Shown here: one piece after another, positions 14,049-24,987 of the stretch
How the letters are laid out: every line of letters begins with the position of its first letter
Position numbering within the stretch: position 1 is the first letter of the stretch
Assembly (NCBI GenBank): GCA_949358305.1
Contig: OX442317.1
Span: 5,274,186-5,338,185 of the forward strand
DNA length: 64,000 bases
Direction: 5' to 3'
Source of the DNA: Strigamia acuminata
Lineage: Eukaryota; Arthropoda; Chilopoda; Geophilomorpha; Linotaeniidae
Translations under genes and position numbers: made by a program
Notes under the pieces: model-generated
The model's input: the letters and a program-made list of their open reading frames with translations, nothing else
What the model was told of the DNA's origin: nothing
The model's database searches: none

Positions 14049-14446
14049 TACCTTGTTCGCACCAGAAAGTTTGGGCTAGCCTAACATTTAAATCTAGTTC
14101 TAGTTCTTAGTGCAAACATGTCTAGCCAAAAGTTACCTACAGTGCGCGACAAAAAGATAAGTGCACCCCATTCTTTCTTCATTTCTTAGCAATGCGCCTG
14201 TTGAGTGTTAAAATTTTAAATAAAGGTACAAAATCATAACAAAATAAACTGCTGAAACAATTGGAGCAATTGAGAAACAAACAAAATTTTTTTTACAAAA
14301 AGATAAAAATACTGGTGCGACAAAATGATAAGTGCACTACAATCAAACTTCAACAATAAGCAAAATAGTTAGATGATGTAAGATAAAAACTGTCAAAGCA
14401 GATTTAAATTTCAGGCTAGCCCAAGCTTTCTGGTGCGAACAAGGCA
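14049..14446. mobile_element. Harbinger-like TIR element (~398 bp)
   Basis: The left end reads TACCTTGTTCGCACCAGAAA; the right end, inverted, reads TGCCTTGTTCGCACCAGAAA. The inverted repeat continues for about 45 bp through GGCTAGCCT. The flanks are TAA on both sides (14046-14048 and 14447-14449), the 3-bp TWA duplication used by PIF/Harbinger elements. The interior has no transposase and carries two direct copies of a GCGACAAAA-GATAAGTGCAC motif (14146-14166 and 14317-14337). The superfamily call rests only on the short duplication. Confidence 0.6.
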
Positions 14447-15391
14447 TAAGCAACTGCGTAAATCCGGCTTTATCTTTAATGTACAGTTTTTGTCAGTGAT
14501 GTCATCTGCTGTACTATAAACCTTGCATAAAAAAATAAATAAATAAAAAAAACCAATACAAAATGCTAAATTATAGAATGGAAGTCAAATTCAATTATCG
14601 TTTCCCACCAAATCAAATCCAAACTTCTGGCACTGGTCAACCTTCTGGAAAAATCCAATATCGGATCGTGTGTAAATGCTGGAAATGGTTTGAAAAATGA
14701 TTTGACAGATATTGCAGTAGAGCATATTTTCCTATAGAAATCATCCATGAAATAATAATTAAGCGCACTTTTATTCAATCCGGTTTAAGCCGGAAATGTT
14801 TAAACGGTGAACGAATTCTGATGAGCCACGATTACGCCAATTATTAATCTCGCATTCATTCCAACTAAAGTAATTCGTATTCACGTTGCAGCATGAATTA
14901 AATCCGACTGGAAACTCATTCACAGTTGAGTATATTTGACTGGCACTCGTGTCACCAGTCGTCCCAAAGTTGAAAATATATCAAATCTGGTTGTTAACAT
15001 GTGAGAGTACCGAGGCTGGGCTTCCAATTTTCTACCCCTTGACATTCACAACAGCAAGAGTGGTTTAACTCGTGGCATTCTCCCAATTCCATGTGACCAA
15101 ATACCATCTCCAAATCTCAGTCAGCTTACAAGTTGTTGCCCTGCTGGGTTGTGTCGCCATTAGTAGCGCCTTGCGAGAATAATTGGAAGTATTTTGTAAG
15201 AACGCTTCAGCCAACGGATTTAACCTTGTGGTCAAATTAACGTAAGATCCACAAACACCACACACAAATGAGAAATTTAATTTGTGGTAACAGCAGATTA
15301 CCTTTGACAAAATGTTCACAATTTTACTGCAATATTGTTTCGCTAGCCAGGGTCGGCGAGAGTGGGTTCGAGCCTCGTTAAAAGATATCAC
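14447..15391. other. Non-coding DNA, no gene supported
   Basis: No ORF has a recognisable domain. A GGGTTCGAGCC string at about 15364 resembles a tRNA T-arm, but no A-box, acceptor stem or cloverleaf fits around it. Confidence 0.5.
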
Positions 15392-15766
15392 TATACTCTG
15401 AACCGACATAACGTTGACCTAATTCCAGCCGTATCACTGGTGTAGTGGCACAAAAACGTAGCCCATAACACCAGAATTCTAATCTAATTAGGCACAACAA
15501 CCAATAAAAAACTAAAACTTTGTTTATCTGCCAAAAGAAACCAACAAACTATGCTAACATTGTTTGATTGATTAAAAGGAGAATAGCTTATTTAGGCAAA
15601 TAAAATAAATATTTTATTACCAAATAAATAAAATCCATCATTCTAATCACTTTTTACACTAAAATTCATTGAAAAAACAACACAACTACTTTTCCGCGAA
15701 GTAGAGCACAGTCCACGGTTAGGCCTAATATGGCTCAACCAATTGGGAAATAGGAAAAAGAGTATA
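15392..15766 (+). mobile_element. TIR element family B, copy 2 (375 bp)
   Basis: It starts TATACTCTGAACCGACATAA and ends AAAGAGTATA. The body (TATCACTGGTGTAGTG, AACACCAGAATT, CAAACTATGCTAACATTGTTTG and onward) matches 29248-29630 in inverted orientation over essentially its full length, so the two are copies of one MITE. It has no coding capacity. Confidence 0.75.
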
Positions 15767-15787
15767 AACACATTCATATTCTTTAAC

Positions 15788-15855
15788 TGTCCACTGAAAA
15801 CAGACTAAACTGGCCACCATTTTTGAAGTTAGATCGAGGCAATATTGCAGTTTAA
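15788..15855 (+). repeat. Dispersed repeat E, copy 1
   Basis: CACTGAAAACAGACTAAAC followed by GAAGTTAGATCGAGGCAA and GCAGTTTAAA matches 35795-35865 in the same orientation with small differences. The family is unknown and no ends are visible. Confidence 0.5.
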
Positions 15856-16255
15856 ATATTGTTACGTATGCATGGGGAAGAGTTTGCACATGCAGACAAA
15901 ACTGAGAATGTCTCGGTGGTTTTATATAAAATAATAAAACACTTCATTCAAATATTGGCATAGAACTACGTCTAACTATCCTCTTCCTCACAGCTGAAAT
16001 AGAGAAATGAAAACCAGCGTCAGCAACGGAAATGGAAACCAGCGCCATCTCTTGACAGGAATTAAACAACTTCACAGTCCATAGATCTACGTTGCGGCAC
16101 AGTAACTACATTGGATGTCAAAAACAATCAACAAATGAGAACATTATTGAAAAAGACAAAACCACCTGCAACATAGCCGGACCCGGGTAATTTGTACCGG
16201 CTTCCCACCCTCCCGTCGGCCCTACAGCTAACTATCAATCACAAAGTATAAATTG

Positions 16256-16278
16256 GATCTAGATCTAGATCTAGATCT
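16256..16278. repeat. (GATCTA)n simple repeat
   Basis: Nearly four tandem copies of a 6-bp GATCTA unit form overlapping AGATCT palindromes. Confidence 0.85.
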
Positions 16279-16726
16279 CTATCTGAATGACAAAGTTTCA
16301 GATGAAAACCTCCTGGTTCCTCGTTCCAACTTCCCTACCTCGTGACTAAACGAGACTTAATGACCAACTCAATCAGGAATCAGGGGTGCGACGTGGGAGG
16401 GTTAACAAAGCTGGACCTAATCGCCACCTACTGGAAGAGAAGTTTAGTCCTTCCAAGAAAACACCAACTCCCCAATCGCATGTTCCAATGGAATATTCCT
16501 GAGAGCATTGCATTTTCTTTAGGGCATTCATTCACAGAAAAGTGCCTCCACGCCTTGACTTTCAACCGACAGACAAATTTATTGGTTTGTTTGGAGAGTT
16601 TTCTTTTAAATAAGATACAAAATTACCTGTGAAATAAAATCTTTTCTCCTGCTCCAACTTCGACTTGGATGCATTAATCAAAAAAAGCAGAAAACAAAGA
16701 ATCCCACCCAAGTTTATTGTGGAAGG

Positions 16727-16935
16727 TTTCAACCGATTAACAAAGACCTAATCACCTCATTTGAATCCATTGTGAACATACAAATGTTCAATTTAGTTGC
16801 CAAGTCAAAAACTTCTCACACATCATTTGTCACAAAAACCATCCAAAATAAAATCCTTCCTTCTTATTACATCCAGTTATTGGTTCAAGAACTGGCCGTA
16901 AAAGAAGTGTAAAAAGATAGTGAATTCTACAAATA
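16727..16935 (+). repeat. Dispersed repeat D, copy 1
   Basis: AAAGACCTAATCACCTC, TTCTTATTACATCCAGTTAT and AAAAGAAGTGTAAAAAGA occur in the same order and orientation at 45824-46030. The ends are well conserved and the middle has diverged. It is non-coding; the class is unknown. Confidence 0.6.
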
Positions 16936-17668
16936 GCCATTTTCACTGCACCAAGGAACTAGTTTGACACAAACTTGAATTCCTTTCCTTCCACATTTCA
17001 GCCCTCCAAACCCCATTATACTGATTTATCCCAAATTCAATTTTACAATGCCTCCATTTTTTTCCTTGCAAACTTCCTCTTATCAATTTCCACATTATAA
17101 ACTTGAAGAACAAGCAGAATCATAATTATCCGCCAAACAAAAGCCGTTAAAATTCCCTTTCCAGCACAACACCAATTATCCACGCCGGACCAAATCATAA
17201 CCTTAAAGTGACCATTAATTCACTTTCATTTACAATTTCCCCTCTCATAAACCAGTTGGTGCCATTAAGTTATAACTGCTCCCTTCTGGAGGCTATACTG
17301 TATATCTAACGGTTACGACCGCTTTATTTAGCTGTGTCGTTCAATAGCACAAATTCCAGGGTCAGCCTTTCATCTCAACTACACCTCCCAGAAGACTCGC
17401 GACAAAACCAATTAACTGAGCAAACTTGACACAAAAGCTTCTATCACCTCACATCTGTTATTGGAAAGCAGAAATCAAGCTCAAGTGAACCTTGCCGGAT
17501 CTTTTTATCTGCACATGGATTGGTGCACATTGTGTCGTTACAAAGGCCAATCATCTCCGGCCTCCGATGATAGAATAATTATCCTGATAATTTTTTCTCA
17601 GTCTTCAATCAAACATCTTACCCGCATGCAAAATAAATTACATAAATTCTTTTGCTCTCAGGATATAA
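16936..17668. other. Non-coding DNA, no gene supported
   Basis: No RNA gene, element end or coding-like frame was recognised. A 102-codon frame at 17461-17769 runs into the neighbouring family B element and has no domain. Confidence 0.5.
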
Positions 17669-18068
17669 CTATACTCTGTCCATGTGTAACTTGGGCCTAT
17701 TTCCGATTGGCTGAACCTCATAACTCACTCTGTGCTGCCACCAGGAAAAATAGTTCAGAGTGGTTTTAAATTTGTTTGATGATTTTAATCATTGAAATGA
17801 CGTAATGTTGTTTGTATTTTCTAAGAAAATGTATCTTGAAGTCATAAAATAAAGATTTATGATGGTTTATTTCAACATTCCTGTTTATTAAGTTTATAGC
17901 TTGCTTCTTCCAGGGAACAAAACAATTTTCAAATTTTATTATAGGTTGTTTTGTCTGGAAAGCAGTCAAAATGGCAACCATTGTTTTGATCTATTTTTGG
18001 TATCACTACGCAAGTGAAAGACTCAGCCAATCGGAAATAGGCCCAATTGCACATGCACAGAGTATAGT
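17669..18068. mobile_element. TIR element family B-related, copy 3 (~400 bp)
   Basis: The left end CTATACTCTGTCCATGTGTA and the inverted right end CTATACTCTGTGCATGTGCA are followed on both sides by TTGGGCCTATTTCCGATTGG and CTGA, giving about 45 bp of terminal inverted repeat. The TATACTC terminus links it to family B, but the body differs from copies 1 and 2. It is non-coding. Confidence 0.75.
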
Positions 18069-18113
18069 GATAATTTTATTTCCCAATTTAAAGGTGCACC
18101 ATGAATGACCATT

Positions 18114-18155
18114 GGGTCTGGTCGGTACTTGGATAGGTGACCTTCTGGGAGTCGC
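18114..18155 (+). pseudogene. 5S rRNA-like fragment
   Basis: GGTCTGGTCGGTACTTGGAT followed by AGGTGACCTTCTGGGA corresponds to the conserved 3' half of eukaryotic 5S rRNA, including the box C region of its internal promoter (compare GGTTAGTACTTGGATGGGTGACC). The 5' half with box A is not recognisable upstream, where the family B element ends 45 bp away. It could be a truncated 5S pseudogene or the head of a 5S-derived SINE. The family comparison is from memory, not from a search. Confidence 0.5.
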
Positions 18156-18639
18156 AGTTCTTTCTCATCCTTGTCTGATCGAGATACTGTTTCTATGCCA
18201 AGAACATCTGCCACCTGCCTCCAACTGAGTTTTCTGTGGTTTTCCGAGTTCTCGGTGTAAATGCAGGGTTAGGTTCTTAAGAAAGTTGTCCCACAGACCG
18301 CGGCTTGCAGGGCCTAAATCACCAGACAAGCACTCCACTTACCCATGACCATGCTAAGTGTCACACTATTTACACATGCTTAACACAGTTGACTTCCAGG
18401 CTCCTGCAAAAGGTTTCTAATAAAATAGTCAGAATTGTTGGCGATTTTTGAAAAAACTTGAATACAACGTCATGACGTTATATTCGAGGGAAGACAGTAG
18501 TTCTGGGATCAAGAGAACTTGATTCCAGAACACATAAGTCATAACTGCGCGAATCAGAATACAGACAGACTACACATTAATTGTATGAAGAGAAAAAACA
18601 TTTTATTAGTTAATGTACACAAAACCACATAACTTAAAC

Positions 18640-18737
18640 TGATGGAGTAGAACTGCTTTTCCTTGTGGTTTTACCCACTACATAGTTAGGAGTAATACGT
18701 CTGGAGTTTTCTTTACTCTTAAGGTCAGACAGAGTAT
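18640..18737 (+). mobile_element. TIR element family B, 3' fragment
   Basis: AACTGCTTTTCC followed by GTGG and GTTAGGAGTAATRCG matches the right part of copy 1 (5410-5457), and AGAGTATA closes it at about 18730. The left end was not found with confidence, so this is a partial or diverged copy. Confidence 0.5.
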
Positions 18738-20893
18738 AGTCTTAGCGTAAAACCGAAAGTGGTTTCGTTAAAGTTTAATTACGGTATTAACGGGTTGCAC
18801 CAGGTGGCACTAATACATAAACAACATCATAAAATCACACAATAAGCACGAATGCTAAGACTTGGCAATGCCACTGATTTATAAACCAACTATACTCGTA
18901 AACTAAAGACAATTCATATTTCCTAAACCCACGCGGCGAGATAATTTGTCAATGCCATAAAGCCACAAATTTTATTTATATCGAAACGTCAACTCCGAAG
19001 ATTATACACAAAACCAAAAATATATATCTTTGTACAAATAAGAAAGATTTGGCAACGGTAAACAACAAACTGTAATCACATACAGACATCAATCAACCAA
19101 AAAGCCACAAAAGATTAAAAAATCGAAGTCTCCCGAAGAAAATTTCTAGCGAGACTTTGAATGTTTGACAAACAAACTAGGATGTTACAGCAGAATTGTG
19201 GCCATCTTAGTCTGAGAAAAAGCAATCCTCTAAGCCAAATGGCCAGCAACACTCAAGTGGTGGCTACTCAACGAGATTACACCAGGTGTTCCAATATAGG
19301 GAACTTCAAGTGGATAGAAGAAAACAAGTCGACTACAAGTCCCAAATAGTTTTTTGGTAAAAGGAAAGTCCCAAATAATAATAAACAATAGTCGAACTGG
19401 CCAGGAAATGCGATAAAGATGCCTTTAAAACCCACTACTAAATTACACGGCCAGTTTCCGCAAGTTATAATTCGATTTCTATCTTTCCGTTCTGAAAACT
19501 CCGTATCCGGCCGTGTGCTTTAACTGTGCGACTATGAAGAAATCGCCTCGCTTACGCACGAGGTCACTGCTACGTGCAGCACCAAAACCACATTATAAGC
19601 TACAACGAGACTTGGGCTGACCTCGAGTGTCACTAAAAGGCAGTGGGTTCATTCGATTTCTAAATTGATTTTAAAATCCAGATATTAAACTCGCTTCAAA
19701 AAGCATCGTTTTAAACGAGGGAGGACGGAATTTGCTCGCCTCCGGATGGCCAATTAACGATCGCGAGGTCATTTCAGACATCTCCAAAGAGTTTGTTAAC
19801 TGCTCAGACGTTTGCACGCCAAAGACTATACGTTTAAATCTAATTTTCCCAGAACTCGGCAGTTGTCCACTTATTTCAGAAATTGTCGAAACGCAAGGTG
19901 CAGAAGAGCTAACGACATAATCTCATGTATTATTTATTTATTTATTTATTTAATCGCACTCCAAAGGAGTAAAAAGAAATGAGATACAAGTGAGTTATAA
20001 TAATTATTGAACAGATAATAAGTGACGGTGTAGGCACCGTTGGAAGTGACGTATTCTATTCATAAAAAACATCTATCTCAATGTACACTTTCTTTGTGAA
20101 AATAATAAAGTGTTTTAATGACATTAATGGCACTCTAAACTACAAACAATTAATCAAAACCATAAGCCTCTCGATCATCTTCAGTGGTCAACGATTATTT
20201 ATCACTCAGACGTGTTTTTATCTTCTTTTTGTGCCGTCTACAAAAACACCAAAAAAAAAACTTATACTTATAAGCTTCAAGTGATTATATCGAGACTGTT
20301 GGATGCAGATTTAAGCAAGAATGCAATACTACAGCTTTAAAAAGAATTCCACTACTTTTGCTCCCATTCTTAGTGGTCCAAAGACCCAGCGCCCCAATAC
20401 CTGCTAATGCACGCGAATATTCAAGCACTCGGCTGATGTCTCATATAGAAACAAATGATAATGGTTTGCATGTCTACCCAGGGAGCTCAAAATGGTACAC
20501 CAACTGCAAAGAGCACCAAAAGAACTTGCTTCAATGCAATTCTCCAGCTAAAATCAATTTTTACCACATGCCTGCTTCACTTTAACTAACTTCCCTCTAA
20601 ATGTAGGTAAATTTAATCAAAGCTAAACACTTCTATTTAAAAAAAAATTGCTTACAAACTACTAGTTGTTGACACAAATCCAAACAATTGTGCATTTGCA
20701 GCAAGACGAAAATTGGACAGGACATTATAAATGCATGAGACAAATAAATTGCATCCATTACTTGGTAATTCAATTAGGCCCAAAACACCCAACATCTTCT
20801 CAGATCCAATGTTTTAATATTTCTTGCGAGAACATCTCAAAACGAGATCCCAAATTTTTAAATAATTCAAATTTTAATGAATAAATTAATAAA
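18738..20893. other. Non-coding DNA, no gene supported
   Basis: Several frames of 60-75 codons occur (19161-19349, 19732-19920, 20358-20585) without recognisable domains or splice-supported structure. An ATTT microsatellite lies at about 19927-19953. GGCCAGCAACACTCAAGTGG at 19242 is echoed loosely at 430 and 26230, suggesting a further weak dispersed repeat. Confidence 0.45.
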
Positions 20894-21511
20894 TACCGTA
20901 TTTTATCGATTAAGAGCTAGAAACAATAGAGAGTTTGCGGGATGCATTTTTCCCTTATTTTGTGCCACGTTACACTATTTTAATGCCATATCGTAAGGGA
21001 AAAATCTTTAGTGTATCGTTTTCAACACTAAATTAAAATATAGCGCAGCCAATCAGAATTGAGAACACTATATTGTTAGCTCCGCCTATTGCAAATGGCG
21101 AATATTTTGTTGTCCCGATTAAACACATCACAGTCATAGGTACGTAGCTTGAATGATAAGTGAGGCCCAAAATTGAATTTTAGGCCCAAAACCATACTTT
21201 ATAGGCATAATAATGGAATTTTATGCAGAAATTTGTACATTTACGATCCCAAATTGAATTTTTAGGGCCCAAAATTACTAACTGTCAGTAGTTGGCTGAA
21301 ATAGTGTAGTGATAAGGAAAAAGTGCAGCTCGCAAAAACTTAATTCATCATTTTCCCCTTACACTATTTTCATACCGTATAGTCTTTAACTGTAAGGGAA
21401 AAATGCATCCCGCAAACTCTCTATTACTTTACTTTTGCAAAAATACGATATTCTTGGTGTCTCAGCCGCGGCTGCTATTCGAGGGCGACTCTTAATCGGT
21501 AAAATATGGTA
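20894..21511. mobile_element. TIR element family A, copy split by a family C MITE
   Basis: The left end TACCGTATTTTATCGATTAA lies 35 bp upstream of the family C element. The right part of family A (CAAAAATACGATATTCTTGG, CAGCCGCGGCTGCTATTCGA, GACTCTTAATCGGTAAAATA) resumes right after it. Removing 20929-21421 would restore a short family A copy with both ends facing each other. Confidence 0.7.
20929..21421 (+). mobile_element. Family C MITE, copy 1 (493 bp)
   Basis: The ends are inverted repeats: GAGAGTTTGCGGGATGCATT followed by TTTCCCTTA on the left, and TAAGGGAAAAATGCATCCCG followed by CAAACTCTC on the right. The flanks are TA on both sides. The body (CAGCCAATCAGAATTGAGAA, GCTCCGCCTATTGCAAATGG, TAGGCCCAAAACCATACTTT) matches 62538-63029 in inverted orientation throughout. 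A third terminus-like motif sits inside at about 21319-21348. It has no coding capacity. Confidence 0.85.
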
Positions 21512-24243
21512 ATTGTAAACATGAAAAGTTTTAAATTCTTTAAACATTGGGCAGAAACTTTCTTCATCTTGCAATCTGATTTATTAAATTTCATAAAACC
21601 AAATAAGAAAAAAAAATTGTAATTAAAACCCATCTCATTTATCTTCACTGCATGATTTATTAATGATTCCTATGACAGACTCGCACCACTTTTCACAATT
21701 TTTTGACACAATTTAAACGACACTTTTCTTCCAGCATTGAAAAATGACAAGAACTTTATCAAATTTCCCCTAAAAAAAAGAAACTTATAGAAATTTCTAC
21801 ACACATGTGAACCTCCCCACTTTATTTTACCGTTTCCGATGAATGATGTCAACTCACCATAAAGTAAACAGTGCTAAGTCCTTTCCCAAACCCAATGCTA
21901 GATGCACTACATCATTCTAAAGTATTTACGACGTATAAACTGTTTATGAGTGTGGCATAAATTTCAAAAATTATATAGCATTCATAAATATAAAATATCC
22001 CCCTGCACATCCAACCTGCTGCTATTCCCAATAATGCAACCAACTGTGCGGAGAATGTATTAATAATCTCATATTGCAATGCTGGCTAGATCTGCAAACA
22101 ATTTCCATTCTTTCTCATTCCGGGTCCTTGACAGCAATCTGTTCAACCCATTGTGCATTGACAATTGCCGCTCTCTTTTAAATCCCTACAAAATCTATTG
22201 AATCCTGAATCTCAGATTTAACTGCGGTCTCGCGAGATGATATTAGTGGGGCCGCAAAATATTTACAAAAAATATTTTTTTTATCGAAAAATTATACATA
22301 ATTTACAAACATTAAACACATATACTCGACAGATTTTCTTAGAACCGTCTGAGTCGGCCCTGGCTGATTTGCGCAAAGATAATTAGGAGCAAAAATAAAA
22401 TGGCAATCAAAACATATTACGTCATCAATACAAAACTAAATTTAAACAGCCAAAATCGCTCCGTGGCATCCTGTTGCTAAGTTAACCCAGCCAGAGAATT
22501 CATATAAACATGTCTGCTTTGTTTGGTTGCAAACGTTCGTTTTTATCGAAAAAACCTTCGTTTTTATCGAAAAAACCTTCGTTTTTATCGAAAAAACGTT
22601 CATTAGTTACTAAAAACTGGATTTGTGTATATTAAAACCAGATTAAAATCAGATTACAGCATGCTAAAACTAGAATTTGAGCATATGCAAACCAAAGGAA
22701 AGTAACAACAAGTAAGTGCATTCATTCTAAAGTACTTTTTCTTCCTTTGCCAAAGTAAGAAAGATTTTTCTTTCCTTTCGCAAATTGAACGCACCTAATG
22801 TACGTACTTTCTTTTATTTGTTACTAGAAAAACCCTTTTCTCATTACAGCAAATTTCTTATACAGCATTGTCTAATTGCTTTATATTATTATTATTACCC
22901 AACACATCCGATATGCATCAGAATCTTCTGAACCTTCCTCACTTAAATTTCCTATTGGCGAACTTGTTGGTAACCCACAAGCAGTCAAAAAGGCAGATGT
23001 TTACACAGACGAAGTTTACATCGGCTGTGTGTAAATACTGGCATCTGACTGCAAATTAACCTAATGCGGCTCTGTTTTTAAATTTTTTGTTCATTTTTAC
23101 ATTTTCTGATCAGCTGCATTGCACCGCAGCATGTGCATTTGTATTCCACAATGCAGTTTGCAGCTGTCTTACCTTTCAACTTATTCAACAACCCTTTAAA
23201 AGTGAACAAACAAATTTGAATTTTTCCGTGCTGTTTTTCGCAAATCTTTTCCTCTAATCGCTGCTAATTTTCCAGCTAATTTTTCATTAATAAAACTTCA
23301 AAATACAAATTAAACTTCGTGGTTATGATGACAACTCGTTTTGCACATTTTCATTAAAAAGTTCATTCATTTTCCTCGCTGATTCTGCCATTCCGTTATC
23401 ACTATCATTTCAGCTTTAAAATAAAATTCTCCCATTCTAGAAAATTTCCATTAAATTTACGACCAAATTATAAACTCTCTTTTTTATTCCCTTTTTTTCT
23501 ACCTCTTTTAAAATTATATATAATACCGTATAATAAATGGCCAGCTTATAAAAACAAAAGATTACACCGCGTTAGTATTTTAATGTCACAACAAATCATT
23601 CAAAACATGTCCTTCCACTTTCCTCTCACAACAACAAAAATAATAATTTTCCAAACACTGTTCTCTGGACAGTGTGCAAAGTGGCCTCTGACCCCACTGA
23701 ACTCGCAACCTTAAGTTTGCTCTAACTGTAAAACTGAATTCATTCAGCCTAGTGTGTATTTGGGGCACATTCAACACCAGACTCATTTTGTACTGCTTTA
23801 ATGTGCCATTTTCCTTCACAATAATACAAGTTCCGCTCGTAAATTACATGTAATAACACGTATTTCTAGTTCTAACTGAGATATTCTCAAAGACAAATTT
23901 ACATTCTCTTGTTCTTTATAATTCCGCCTTCATCCAAAGCACCAAACAACCAAACACTAATGTTCTCCTCCTCAGAATTAGTGCTAAAAAATGTTCCCAC
24001 TTAACCAGCTCGACTCAAGCAAGAATTAACTATTTCATTTAGCCGACTTTTTCACTGCCAGCGGGGTATCAGTGTCAGCTTAACTTGTATGAATAGTTTA
24101 TACTTCATAAATCTGTGGTTGGCATCCAAATGTATAATGTAGTGTCACATTATCACAGTGGTGGATCAATGCTCTCTGGGGCCCCTAGACACAGGCATCT
24201 TGGGGGTCCCTGATGATCTTAAATCTGCACTTTTCAGATGCTC
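21512..24243. other. Non-coding AT-rich DNA, no gene supported
   Basis: No coding-like frame or RNA gene was recognised. The only local structure is a 21-bp tandem triplet at 22539-22599. Confidence 0.55.
22539..22599. repeat. 21-bp tandem repeat, 3 copies
   Basis: Three perfect or near-perfect units of GTTTTTATCGAAAAAACCTT plus C run head to tail; the last is interrupted at its end (AACGTTC). The core TTTTTATCGAAAAA is itself close to palindromic. Confidence 0.85.
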
Positions 24244-24987
24244 AAAAAATAGGTGCATTCAATCCTCAAAAGACGAATTGACTTATTCGTTTGAAATGAC
24301 GTCCCCAAACAGTATACGACGTTTTTTAACATCATATCTCTGAGAAGTCAACTGGAAAGAATTCAAATAAGAATATTAACCCTCGGAAGCTCGGTAAAAA
24401 TGTACCCGTTTTGGTATAAGGCATTACGCGTTTAGGGACAATTTTCAGGTTGATTAAAGCGCCATTTAGTTTGTTTTTAGTTCGCAACTAATTTTATAGA
24501 GGGCGCAACACGTAAATCTGGTGGTGGTTTTAAACACTACTGGTAAAAGCCAAAAGCTGTTACTATTGCAGCAAAGTCAGCTTAAAAGTTATGCTAGAGC
24601 TGTAAGGAGCAGAAAATTTCAATTTAGAATGTTTAATTAAATAAATAACGAATGACTATAAATGTCATATGAGTTAAATTATCAAATAAACATAAGTCAC
24701 AAATTTTGAGCAAAAAAAAGGAACAGGAAAAATAAATTCCTATTCAGGAAAGTACTAAACGCGTATAGTCTTATACCTACGAGGAATAAGATTAAGTAAA
24801 ATTGAAATAACTTCTTTGACTTATAGAAGTGACTTACCTCTTCTGCACTTGCTATTGGTTATTAGCTATGGTGGCCATCTCTTTTGTTCAGTTCAGTTTT
24901 TAATGTGTTCAATCAAAAATTCACTTATTTAAGTGATTTAAGGAGAAGACAATTCATCTTTTGAGGATTGAATGCATTTATTTTTTG
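24244..24987. mobile_element. TIR element (~744 bp), outer unit of a nested pair
   Basis: The left arm at 24244-24280 contains TGCATTCAATCCTCAAAAGA and then CGAATTG. The right arm at 24951-24987 contains, inverted, the same 20-mer followed by TGAATTG. No transposase frame lies between. A second inverted repeat pair lies inside (about 24380-24791), so one element may have inserted in another. Confidence 0.55.
24380..24791. mobile_element. Possible piggyBac-like MITE with TTAA flanks
   Basis: The left end begins CCCTCGGAAGCTCGG and carries GGTATAAGGCATTACGCGTT. The inverted right part carries CCTCGTAGGTATAAGACTAT and ACGCGTTTAG. TTAA occurs immediately left (24376-24379) and right (24792-24795), the target duplication of piggyBac elements. 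The ends themselves match poorly over the first 10 bp, so both boundaries and class are tentative. Confidence 0.35.

Noticed and set aside
15340-15375. GGGTTCGAGCC as a tRNA T-arm
   Set aside because: No A-box, anticodon arm or pairing acceptor stem could be fitted around it.
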